Below, piece after piece: positions 1 through 5,790 of a stretch of 5,790 bases of DNA (positions within the stretch are counted from its first letter, which is position 1; every line of letters starts with the position of its first letter). A program made the translations under genes and the position numbers. The notes beneath the pieces are model-generated. The model saw only the letters and a program-made list of their open reading frames with translations, did no database searches and had not been told where the DNA came from. The DNA lies in NCBI GenBank assembly GCA_023417285.1, contig JAEZFR010000450.1, positions 1 to 5,790 of the forward strand, written 5' to 3'. This stretch comes from Bacillota bacterium (GTDB lineage: Bacteria; Bacillota; Clostridia; Acetivibrionales; DSM-1351).

Positions 1-1188
1 ATACTAGGTATATCATATGCAGTAGTATCAACGGTTAATATTAAGAGGATGCTAGCTTATTCAAGTATAGAAAATATGGGTATTATTTTTTGCGGAATTG
101 GTATAATGCTTATTGCCAGGGCAGCAAACAACCCATTTTTGCTGGCAATATCATTAACAATAACACTTCTACATACACTCAATCATTCTGTATTTAAATC
201 CTTGCTATTTATGGGAGCAGGTGCTATTCAGGTTTCAACAGGTACTAAGGATATAGAAAAGCTTGGTGGTCTGATCAAAAAAATGCCTATAGCTTCTCTG
301 TTTATTTTAATGGGCTGTTTAGCAATATCTGCTGTGCCGCCTTTCAATGGTTTTCTAAGTGAATATATGGTTTTTCAGACACTTATAAGCGGAATCACTT
401 ATTTTCTTTCTATTTCAAAATTATATCTTGCAATTATTCTATTAATAGCAGCTATTGTATTGGCGCTTACGGGGGCCTTGGTAGCATACTGCTTTGTCAA
501 GCTATTTGGAATAGCATTTCTTGGTATGCCAAGAAGCACCTCTTCTGAAAATGCAGTTGAGTCAGATAAAGCAATGCTTTCGGCAGTAGGCGTCGGTAGT
601 GCGCTGTGTATTATTCTCGGACTGTTTCCGCAGGCAATTATTTTTGCTATAGACAAGGTAAGTCAGCAGCTAATAGGCTCAAGCCTTTTGGACAGCAGTT
701 GGTCATTAACAAAACTACCTGTTTACCCAATTGGCAGTGATAAACTTGAAGTGTCAGTACTGGGGCTCGCTGCAGTGTTACTTATTTGTAGTGCAATTGT
801 AGTTTCAGTGATACTTATTTTTAGAAAGAGGACTTCTATAACGCGTTATACTACATGGGATTGTGGCTTTCAGCAGCTAAATTCCAAAATGCAGTACACC
901 GGCACTGGATTTTCTAAGCCACTTACCATTATCTTCAGAGGCCTATTTAAGCCATCGAGAGAAATGTCAGTTATAGAAGGCGAAGGCCCTTATTTTGTAA
1001 AGAGCGGGGTATACAAGGTTTCTACTGTAAAAGTGTTTGAAAAGTACTTTTATATTCCTATTGTTAAATTATTTATAAATTTCTCTAGGAAATTGAGATT
1101 TTCTGTGCAAACAGGAAGTGTTCACACTTACTTACTGTACTTTTTTGTTGCACTCATACTGATGCTCGTATACTTTATTATATATTAA
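1..1188 (+). CDS. hyfB: Hydrogenase-4 component B-like antiporter subunit, 3' part (5'-truncated by window)
   Basis: This is the C-terminal 395 residues of a large proton-antiporter-type membrane subunit (NuoL/NuoM/MrpD superfamily), which in group 4 complexes is thought to carry protons or sodium through the membrane arm. The reading frame is open from base 1. The ATG at 49 lies inside the conserved block NIKRMLAYSSIENMG (visible residues 13-27), so it is not the start. Further family marks are the LHTLNHSVFKSLLF helix with Lys66, the MPIASLF...AVPPFNGFLSEY segment with Glu121, and the HyfB-type C-terminal region: TWDCG at about 285-289, then QYTGTGFSKPL, then TGSVHTYLLYFFVALI before a last membrane helix. 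Several hydrophobic helices are visible. E. coli HyfB is about 670 residues, so roughly 280 N-terminal residues lie upstream, including the helix-5 glutamate. The gene ends with TAA and is followed by an unusually long gap before hyfC. The HyfB assignment over HyfF or HyfD rests on the WDCG/TGSVH tail and on gene order. Confidence 0.93.
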   Translation: MLGISYAVVSTVNIKRMLAYSSIENMGIIFCGIGIMLIARAANNPFLLAISLTITLLHTLNHSVFKSLLFMGAGAIQVSTGTKDIEKLGGLIKKMPIASLFILMGCLAISAVPPFNGFLSEYMVFQTLISGITYFLSISKLYLAIILLIAAIVLALTGALVAYCFVKLFGIAFLGMPRSTSSENAVESDKAMLSAVGVGSALCIILGLFPQAIIFAIDKVSQQLIGSSLLDSSWSLTKLPVYPIGSDKLEVSVLGLAAVLLICSAIVVSVILIFRKRTSITRYTTWDCGFQQLNSKMQYTGTGFSKPLTIIFRGLFKPSREMSVIEGEGPYFVKSGVYKVSTVKVFEKYFYIPIVKLFINFSRKLRFSVQTGSVHTYLLYFFVALILMLVYFIIY

Positions 1189-1197
1189 TAGATTTGA

Positions 1198-1258
1198 TTA
1201 AAATTATATTTAAGGTTTGTTTAAATTATATTAAGGGTTCGTTTTAAAATTATTATTG
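1198..1258. repeat. Imperfect ~22-bp tandem repeat, two copies plus a partial third
   Basis: Units at 1198-1219 and 1220-1241 match at 18 of 22 positions by hand alignment. Each has a core of AAATTATATT followed by AAGG or AGGG and then a TTTG or TTCG end. A third, degenerate part at 1242-1258 shares TTAAAATTAT (1244-1253) exactly with the start of the first unit. The low complexity of AT-rich sequence makes chance similarity possible. Regularly spaced repeats of about two helical turns could also bind a regulator. Confidence 0.45.
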
Positions 1259-1297
1259 ATTAGTATATTTCTAGTGTAGTAAGATTTACGGGTTTTG

Positions 1298-1327
1298 CTA
1301 TATTGCAGTAATTAATACTATCTATAG
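1298..1327. promoter_or_regulatory. AT-rich dyad just upstream of the hyfC ribosome binding site
   Basis: Outer arms CTATA (1298-1302) and TATAG (1323-1327) flank inner arms AGTA (1307-1310) and TACT (1316-1319) around the five-base centre ATTAA. The dyad ends directly before the AAAAGGA that serves hyfC. It could be an operator or a weak RNA hairpin. It is not a classical terminator, because it lacks GC pairs and a following T-run. The function is a guess. Confidence 0.2.
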
Positions 1328-1334
1328 AAAAGGA
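1328..1334 (+). promoter_or_regulatory. Ribosome binding site deciding the hyfC start
   Basis: AAAAGGA lies seven bases before ATG 1342. The in-frame TTG at 1336 would be only one base from it, too close for initiation. This places the hyfC start at 1342 rather than 1336. Confidence 0.75.
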
Positions 1335-1341
1335 CTTGGTT

Positions 1342-2289
1342 ATGTTAGTTTCAATTGTTAAGCTACTTATACAGATGGTTATTGTAATACTGTTTTCACC
1401 TTTGCTTACGGGTATAATTAGAAAACTCAAGGCTAAGGTGCAGCACAGAATAGGTTCGCCTATTTTACAGCCTTATTACGATATTTGGAAGCTTCTCAAG
1501 AAGGATATGGTTGCTTCTTCTACAGCTTCATGGATATATTTTGTAACACCCTATATATACTTCGTTACTTCTCTAGCAGCATGCTTGTGTCTACCTGTTA
1601 TCAGTCAGCTTACCGGCTTTACTGCTTATACCGATTTACTGTTTATAGTTTATCTGCTAGTAGCAGGGAGGATATTTATAGCACTGGCAGGCTTAGATAC
1701 CGGCAGTACCTTTGGTGGAATGGGAAGTAGCAGGGAGATGTTGATTTCAGCACTGATTGAACCAGCTTTCTTTATAACACTCATTACGGTTAGTATCAAA
1801 TCTGGTGATGGTTCAACCAATGTTTCTAGCATATATAACTACATGCAAAACATTGATGTTCAGCTTACTGCGGTAAGTCCTGTAAATATATTATTGCTTG
1901 GTTGTATGCTTTTAGTTTTGATTGCTGAGACTTCAAGAATTCCTGTTGATGATCCATCAACTCATCTAGAGCTAACGATGGTTCACGAGGCAATGACTCT
2001 TGAATACTCAGGAAGACATCTTGCTTTTATACAAATGGGTTGTTACCTAAAGCAATTTATGTTTATGACTTTTATAGCAAATATTCTTATGCCATTTGGT
2101 ATGAATGTTAGCAATGTATTTGTTGCTATAAGTATTTTTATTATAAAAATACTTTTTATAACATTAGTGGTATCAGTAATTGAGTTAAGCACAGTGAAAT
2201 TCAGGCTTTTCAGTATGCCTAATATTGCTGCAATTGCATTTATTTTGGGTATTTTGGGCTTTATGTCGGGATTTATTTTTAACATATAG
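1342..2289 (+). CDS. hyfC: Hydrogenase-4 component C-like membrane anchor subunit (NuoH family)
   Basis: A 315-residue integral membrane protein of the NuoH/HycD/HyfC/EchB family. In these complexes it anchors the peripheral redox arm to the membrane arm and carries part of the charged path that couples electron transfer to ion movement. Visible marks are QHRIGSP with QPYYDIWKLLKK (residues 34-54; Arg36, Gly38, Asp47, Lys50), SSREM...IEP (Arg131, Glu132, Glu140), and the highly conserved loop starting ETSRIPVDDP with HLELTMVHEA and EYSGRHLA (Glu196, Arg199, Asp203/204, Glu210, His215, Glu216, Glu221). About eight hydrophobic helices surround these. The length is close to that of E. coli HyfC/HycD (a little over 300 residues). 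All the family acidic residues I looked for are present, so the subunit appears intact. It follows hyfB after a 153-base gap and is followed by hyfE after 17 bases. Ech or Mbh anchor subunits are relatives, but the neighbours favour HyfC. Confidence 0.94.
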   Translation: MLVSIVKLLIQMVIVILFSPLLTGIIRKLKAKVQHRIGSPILQPYYDIWKLLKKDMVASSTASWIYFVTPYIYFVTSLAACLCLPVISQLTGFTAYTDLLFIVYLLVAGRIFIALAGLDTGSTFGGMGSSREMLISALIEPAFFITLITVSIKSGDGSTNVSSIYNYMQNIDVQLTAVSPVNILLLGCMLLVLIAETSRIPVDDPSTHLELTMVHEAMTLEYSGRHLAFIQMGCYLKQFMFMTFIANILMPFGMNVSNVFVAISIFIIKILFITLVVSVIELSTVKFRLFSMPNIAAIAFILGILGFMSGFIFNI

Positions 2290-2291
2290 TA

Positions 2292-2298
2292 AAAGGAG
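2292..2298 (+). promoter_or_regulatory. Ribosome binding site of hyfE
   Basis: AAAGGAG sits in the 17-base hyfC-hyfE gap, eight bases before ATG 2307, and supports that start. Confidence 0.75.
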
Positions 2299-2306
2299 AT
2301 AAGTGG

Positions 2307-2969
2307 ATGTATCAGAGCATTATCAATTTGTTGGCTATTTTAATATTGATATCTTCGTTTATTCTTATAGCAAATAAGCGTCAAAATTCATATATTTCAA
2401 CCTTCAGATTGCAATCTGTACTGCTGGCAGCAATATCAGGCATAGTAGCAGTTACAAATACTATCAAACACAATAAATTTGACGAGATATTTATTATTTT
2501 TGCTCTTATTGTGGTATTCAAAGTAATTCTTATTCCAATGGTTATGCGTAGAACCTCAGAGAAGGTTGAGTATAAGGTTGAAAAGGACTTCTTTATAAAC
2601 ATACCTATATCATTAATCATTTGTGGTTGTCTCGTTATTATTAGTTGGTTTGTAATATACAACATAGATGGTATTGCAGGAGGAGAGACCAAAAAATACC
2701 TGATTTACACGCTTTCTATTGTATTGATTGGATTATTCTTTATGATAAGCAGGAGGAAAGCTATTGGTCAGATTATTGGATTTTTGGTTATAGAAAATGG
2801 CATGTTTTTAGCCGCAATGCTTACTACTGAAGGTATGCCTATGATAGTGGAGTTGGGACTATTCTTTGATCTGCTTACTGCATTTTTGATAATGGGAATC
2901 TTTGTTTTTAAGATAAATAATGTATTTGAATCAATTGATATTAATAAGCTTAACAAATTAAAGGGTTAA
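2307..2969 (+). CDS. hyfE: Hydrogenase-4 component E-like membrane subunit (NuoK-related)
   Basis: A 220-residue membrane protein matching HyfE, which is about 216 residues in E. coli. In Hyf-type complexes its C-terminal half corresponds to NuoK, the small subunit between the anchor and the antiporter-like subunits. The N-terminal region has several hydrophobic helices with a basic, charged loop (about residues 76-95). The most recognisable part is C-terminal: IGFLVIENGMF (Glu163, Asn164), then MPMIVELGLFFDLLTAFLIMGI (Glu182, Asp188). Glu163 and Glu182 lie in membrane helices and are the likely counterparts of the two NuoK glutamates needed for proton transfer; this is inferred by position. 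A good Shine-Dalgarno supports the start. It follows hyfC directly, where E. coli would have hyfD, and is followed closely by hyfF. No truncation or frameshift is seen. Confidence 0.9.
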   Translation: MYQSIINLLAILILISSFILIANKRQNSYISTFRLQSVLLAAISGIVAVTNTIKHNKFDEIFIIFALIVVFKVILIPMVMRRTSEKVEYKVEKDFFINIPISLIICGCLVIISWFVIYNIDGIAGGETKKYLIYTLSIVLIGLFFMISRRKAIGQIIGFLVIENGMFLAAMLTTEGMPMIVELGLFFDLLTAFLIMGIFVFKINNVFESIDINKLNKLKG

Positions 2970-2975
2970 TGATAT

Positions 2976-2980
2976 GGAGG
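2976..2980 (+). promoter_or_regulatory. Ribosome binding site deciding the hyfF start
   Basis: GGAGG lies five bases before ATG 2986. A competing pair is AAAGGG at 2960-2965, eight bases before ATG 2974. The GGAGG pair is the stronger Shine-Dalgarno, so 2986 is preferred, but 2974 (four residues longer) cannot be excluded. Confidence 0.55.
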
Positions 2981-2985
2981 AATAT

Positions 2986-4479
2986 ATGTTACTGTTTTGG
3001 CTTTTAATACCGGCTGTGGTAAGTGGCTTGGTATGGACGAATAACAATAGATACATCATACATTATACCAATCTCGCAGGCGCGGTTGGGCTATTTATAG
3101 TGTCCATAATGACGTTTATAGAAATTAGTATAAATAAAAGTATATCTGGTATTGGTATATTTAGGGGATTAATTTATATTGATTCCCTTAACTGTTATCT
3201 GCTATTTATAACCTCTCTGGCATACCTTCTAGTGTCAATCTATTCTATTAGTTATTTTGGGGAAGAGCTTAGAAAGAGAATTATCACGCTTGGAAAACTC
3301 AAGCTTTATTATAGCCTCACCAATGCATTTATTCTATCTATGGTGCTGGCACTTAGTACGAGCAACATGGGTGTCATGTGGATTGCAATTGAAGCAACAA
3401 CCCTTGCTTCGGTGTTTTTGGTTGGATTCTACAACAACAAAACCGCTATTGAAGCTGCTTGGAAATATATTATTATTTGTTCAGTTGGCATAGCCTTCGC
3501 ACTTTTGGGAATAGTGCTTCTTTATTACTCATCAACAGTAGCGCTGGGAAGTAGTTTTGAGGGATTGAACTGGGATTATTTATATAAGAATGCAAAATCC
3601 CTAAATGGAAGCATTCTAAAGATATCATTTATATTTATATTGCTGGGTTTTGGTACAAAAGCAGGTTTTTCTCCTGTACATACATGGCTACCTGATGCTC
3701 ATAGCCAGGCCCCTTCACCGGTAAGCGCACTGCTTTCAGGGGTACTGCTCAATACTGCTATGTATGGAATTCTCAGAGTAAGGACGATATTGAACACAAA
3801 TTTAGGAGATAACAAGTACAGTGGTAGACTGCTCATTATTTTTGGTTTGCTTTCTATTGGAACTGCTGCATTCTTTATTCTAGTGCAAAAAGACTACAAG
3901 AGAATACTGGCATACTCAAGCATTGAGCACATGGGAATTATTGTACTTGGGTTTGGAATTGGGACACCCATTGCTGTGTTCGCAGCATTGTACCATACCT
4001 TCAACCATGCAATGACAAAGACCATGCTATTCCTTTCATCAGGTAACGTATATCTCAAGTATCATACCAAAAAGATTTCGGGCATAAAAGGGCTGATAAA
4101 GACAATGCCGGTAACAGGTATAGTTTTTATGCTAGGTATATTCGCCATCACCGGGATGCCGCCCTTTGGTATATTTATGAGTGAGTTCAACACAATTGTG
4201 GCTGCTTTTTTTGCTGAGCATTTCTGGGCGGCTGGCATTTTGCTATTCTTTATAGCTGTTGTGTTTGCAGGCTTTATTAAACAGCTCAGCAAAATATTCT
4301 TCGGAAGGTGCGATAACGCTGAAATCAAAAACGGAGAGATAGACTTTATTGGCCCTGCTGTATTAGTAGTATTGCTTGCAACTGTATTACTGATGGGAGT
4401 ATATATTCCAGAGCCATTATATAAAATTATGGAGGCATCAAGGGATATAATCCTTGGTATAGGGGGAAGTGGAATATGA
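2986..4479 (+). CDS. hyfF: Hydrogenase-4 component F-like antiporter subunit (NuoM/NuoN/MrpD family)
   Basis: A 497-residue (501 from the ATG at 2974) polytopic subunit with the proton-conducting membrane transporter fold, thought to form an ion channel in the membrane arm. Key charged residues are all present (numbered from 2986): Glu136 in MWIAIEATTLAS (helix-5 glutamate), Lys160 in AAWKYIII, Lys225 with His232 in GFGTKAGFSPVHTWLPDAH (Asp237, His239), the APSPVSALLSG loop, Lys305 in DYKRILAYSSIEHMG, His337/His341/Lys345 in YHTFNHAMTKTMLF, and Glu400 in MPPFGIFMSEF. These match the Lys/Glu path of NuoL/M/N. E. coli HyfF is about 526 residues, so the length fits. It is the only full-length antiporter-like gene here; with hyfB it makes two for the complex. 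The C-terminal coding end contains the hyfG ribosome binding site and overlaps hyfG by four bases, which suggests translational coupling. Confidence 0.93.
   Translation: MLLFWLLIPAVVSGLVWTNNNRYIIHYTNLAGAVGLFIVSIMTFIEISINKSISGIGIFRGLIYIDSLNCYLLFITSLAYLLVSIYSISYFGEELRKRIITLGKLKLYYSLTNAFILSMVLALSTSNMGVMWIAIEATTLASVFLVGFYNNKTAIEAAWKYIIICSVGIAFALLGIVLLYYSSTVALGSSFEGLNWDYLYKNAKSLNGSILKISFIFILLGFGTKAGFSPVHTWLPDAHSQAPSPVSALLSGVLLNTAMYGILRVRTILNTNLGDNKYSGRLLIIFGLLSIGTAAFFILVQKDYKRILAYSSIEHMGIIVLGFGIGTPIAVFAALYHTFNHAMTKTMLFLSSGNVYLKYHTKKISGIKGLIKTMPVTGIVFMLGIFAITGMPPFGIFMSEFNTIVAAFFAEHFWAAGILLFFIAVVFAGFIKQLSKIFFGRCDNAEIKNGEIDFIGPAVLVVLLATVLLMGVYIPEPLYKIMEASRDIILGIGGSGI
4461..4467 (+). promoter_or_regulatory. 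Ribosome binding site of hyfG inside hyfF
   Basis: AGGGGGA lies eight bases before the hyfG ATG at 4476, within the last codons of hyfF. The ATGA at 4476-4479 joins the hyfG start to the hyfF stop, an arrangement typical of coupled translation. Confidence 0.7.
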
Positions 4480-5790
4480 TAGCCGAGGCGATTTTAGAGA
4501 CACTAAAGAGACTTTTATCATCGAGCATTGTAAATACTGCCATACTTAACGAGAATGAAGTTTATGTAGACATTGTACCTGAAAGTGTACGAGCTTCAAA
4601 TATCAATGTATTCACCAATATAGATTGTGTCTTAGTAACGCTGTTTGCTGTAGACACTACGGTTATAGACAATACTATTGACGTTTATTACACATATTCA
4701 GTTCGTACTGCTGCCACCTTGTTTACACTTAGAGCGAAACTACCACTTTCAGAAAACATGGTTCTTGGATCCATAGCTAGGGACATTCCGGCAGCAACAC
4801 TCTATGAACGAGAAATTCAGGATATGTTTGGCATTAAATTCTCTGACATACCTGATGACAGAGAACTAGTGCACCACGGTAATATTAATACAAACATACA
4901 TCCACTAAAAAAGGATTATAATGCTTACCAAAAACCTGAATTTATCAAAAGAGAGCAGGAGTTTGTAAACATCAGTGGTACTGGCGTTTTTGAAGTACCT
5001 GTAGGTCCTGTTCATGCAGGCATAATCGAACCTGGACATTTTCGCTTTAGTGTAGCGGGTGAACCAATAATTAATCTTGAAGGAAAACTATATTATGTGC
5101 ACAAGGGCACTGAGAAGCTAAGCGAAAACGAGCATTACATGAAGGTCCTCTTATTCTCCGAGCGTATATCGGGTGACGAAAGCTTTTCAAATTCATTAGC
5201 CTTTTGTCAGGCTCTTGAAAAGATCAATGGAGTAACATATATTCCAGAAAGGGCGTCATATTCTAGGGTAATATTTTCTGAACTGGAACGCCTCTACAAC
5301 CACTTGGGTGATATAGCAGGAATTTGCGTTGATGTTGCATATATTTTTGCAAATGGACAATTTGCCATGATGAGAAGATGGATACAGCTTCTGAATGAAC
5401 AACTCACTGGCAGTAGATTTTTGAGAAATACAAATAAGCCGGGTGGAATTAGAAAGGACTTTATACACAGTAACGAGAAGATTATTATTGAGTGCCTTGA
5501 TAAACTACACAAGGAATTTACTGACACAGTGAATGTTATCAAGCGTAATTCAATGTTCATAGATAGAGTAGAAAATACAGGCGTATTGTCTAACAAGATT
5601 GCTGTTGACCTAAATGCAGTTGGCCCTGGCGGAAGAGCCAGTGGCATAACCTCAGATGTAAGAAAGGAATTTCCCTATGAGACTTATTCCAAGCTCAAGT
5701 TTGAGGTACCAAAACATAGTAATGGCGATGTCAATTGTCGTATGAATGTAAAAATAGAGGAAGTATTTGAATCAATCAGCTTAATAAGAC
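4476..5790 (+). CDS. hyfG: Hydrogenase large-subunit-like protein (NuoC-NuoD fusion, HyfG/HycE family) lacking the N-terminal Ni-Fe cysteines; 3' end outside window
   Basis: The frame stays open from ATG 4476 to the window edge, giving 438 residues of an expected 530-570. Residues about 1-160 form a NuoC-like 30-kDa domain, with signature LYEREIQDMFG (109-119) and HPLKKD (142-147). The NuoD/large-subunit domain follows: VPVGPVHAG, EPGHFRF (His188), VHKGTEKL (Glu213, Lys214), PERA, ELERLYNHLGDIAG, GGIRKDF and VGPGGRASG (Arg387). All align by eye with E. coli HycE. At the L1 site, where active enzymes have R-[IV]-C-G-I-C-x-x-x-H-S, this protein reads RISGDESFSNS (230-240): Ser232 and Glu235 replace the cysteines and Asn239 replaces the histidine. 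No CxxC occurs elsewhere in the visible part. The surrounding fold is well conserved, so this is not a decayed gene. It fits Ehr-type (energy-converting hydrogenase related) complexes, whose redox reaction is not established. The C-terminal L2 motif is beyond the window, so its state is unknown. Confidence 0.92.
   Translation, partial: MIAEAILETLKRLLSSSIVNTAILNENEVYVDIVPESVRASNINVFTNIDCVLVTLFAVDTTVIDNTIDVYYTYSVRTAATLFTLRAKLPLSENMVLGSIARDIPAATLYEREIQDMFGIKFSDIPDDRELVHHGNINTNIHPLKKDYNAYQKPEFIKREQEFVNISGTGVFEVPVGPVHAGIIEPGHFRFSVAGEPIINLEGKLYYVHKGTEKLSENEHYMKVLLFSERISGDESFSNSLAFCQALEKINGVTYIPERASYSRVIFSELERLYNHLGDIAGICVDVAYIFANGQFAMMRRWIQLLNEQLTGSRFLRNTNKPGGIRKDFIHSNEKIIIECLDKLHKEFTDTVNVIKRNSMFIDRVENTGVLSNKIAVDLNAVGPGGRASGITSDVRKEFPYETYSKLKFEVPKHSNGDVNCRMNVKIEEVFESISLIR
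5163..5195 (+). other. Degenerate L1 metal-binding motif in hyfG
   Basis: These eleven codons encode RISGDESFSNS, aligned to RVCGICGFAHS of E. coli HycE. The arginine, the hydrophobic residue, the glycine and the final serine are kept. The two metal-binding cysteines and the histidine are lost. The frame is continuous on both sides, and the flanking blocks (VHKGTEKL before; PERA and ELERLYNHL after) align with no more than small length differences, so a misplaced alignment or frameshift is unlikely. Confidence 0.85.

Larger units (their letters stand above)
1189..1341. other. AT-rich intergenic gap between hyfB and hyfC
   Basis: This 153-base gap has no credible coding content. It is very AT-rich, has no GC-rich hairpin with a T-tract, and so holds no recognisable intrinsic terminator. 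It contains imperfect tandem repeats in its first half, a short dyad in its second half, and the hyfC ribosome binding site at the end. No convincing sigma-A promoter was found. The other gaps in the operon are 17 bases or less, so this one may hold an internal control element; that is inference. Confidence 0.6.

Noticed and set aside
49..51. ATG at 49 as the start of the first gene
   Set aside because: The frame is open back to base 1, and the upstream codons encode part of the conserved NIKRMLAYSSIE block, so the gene is truncated by the window edge.
1256..1284. Possible sigma-A promoter with TTGATT at 1256-1261
   Set aside because: No acceptable -10 hexamer lies at 16-18 base spacing (sequences there are like GTAAGA), so the match is no better than expected in AT-rich DNA.
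1336..1338. TTG as the hyfC start
   Set aside because: It is one base from the only Shine-Dalgarno; ATG 1342 has seven-base spacing and gives the usual family length.
1189..1341. Intrinsic terminator after hyfB
   Set aside because: There is no GC-containing stem followed by a T-run, and the dyad at 1298-1327 is AT-only in its core and followed by AAAAGGA.
5294..5647. Minus-strand open frame of 117 codons
   Set aside because: It is antisense to well-conserved hyfG coding sequence, has no ribosome binding site or recognisable protein features, and is a by-product of the real gene. The same holds for the other minus-strand and out-of-frame open frames in the window.
4476..5790. Annotation as an active formate hydrogenlyase or hydrogenase-4 catalytic subunit
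   Set aside because: The L1 cysteine pair is absent. The overall similarity to HycE/HyfG is real but does not support H2 catalysis.
4476..5790. True complex I NuoCD or the archaeal Mbs large subunit
   Set aside because: The neighbours hyfB-hyfC-hyfE-hyfF are of Hyf type. A nuo operon would show separate nuoJ/K/L/M/N, and Mbs loci carry Mrp-type small subunits; neither is seen. Flanks outside the window were not available.

Overview
The window is a single plus-strand operon fragment from an AT-rich, probably Firmicute/Clostridia-type bacterium. The evidence for the host is low GC, AT-rich spacers, AGGAG/GGAGG-type ribosome binding sites and tight gene spacing; it cannot be named further from this sequence. 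It encodes the membrane arm and part of the catalytic arm of a hydrogenase-4-like (Hyf/Hyc, group 4) complex, from the protein family that links energy-converting [NiFe] hydrogenases to respiratory complex I.

Layout: the 3' part of hyfB (1-1188, large antiporter-like subunit, 5' end outside the window); a 153-base non-coding gap (1189-1341) with imperfect tandem repeats and an AT-rich dyad; hyfC (1342-2289, NuoH-like anchor subunit); hyfE (2307-2969, NuoK-like subunit); hyfF (2986-4479, second antiporter-like subunit); and the 5' part of hyfG (4476-5790, fused NuoC-like/NuoD-like large subunit, running off the right edge). There is no hyfD between hyfC and hyfE, so the complex has one fewer antiporter-like subunit than E. 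coli hydrogenase 4. From hyfC onward the genes are almost contiguous, and hyfF and hyfG overlap by four bases.

The main result is in hyfG. The protein aligns well with HycE/HyfG along its visible length, but the motif that should supply the N-terminal pair of [NiFe]-binding cysteines (family pattern R-[IV]-C-G-I-C-x-x-x-H-S) reads RISGDESFSNS at residues 230-240. Both cysteines are replaced (Ser232, Glu235), and so is the motif histidine (Asn239). No CxxC occurs anywhere in the 438 visible residues. A normal [NiFe] site therefore cannot form, and the complex is best called an energy-converting-hydrogenase-related (Ehr-type) complex, whose physiological reaction is not established. The charged residues of the ion-translocating subunits (HyfB, HyfC, HyfE, HyfF) are retained. 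This suggests a working membrane ion pump coupled to a redox reaction other than H2 chemistry at a NiFe centre.
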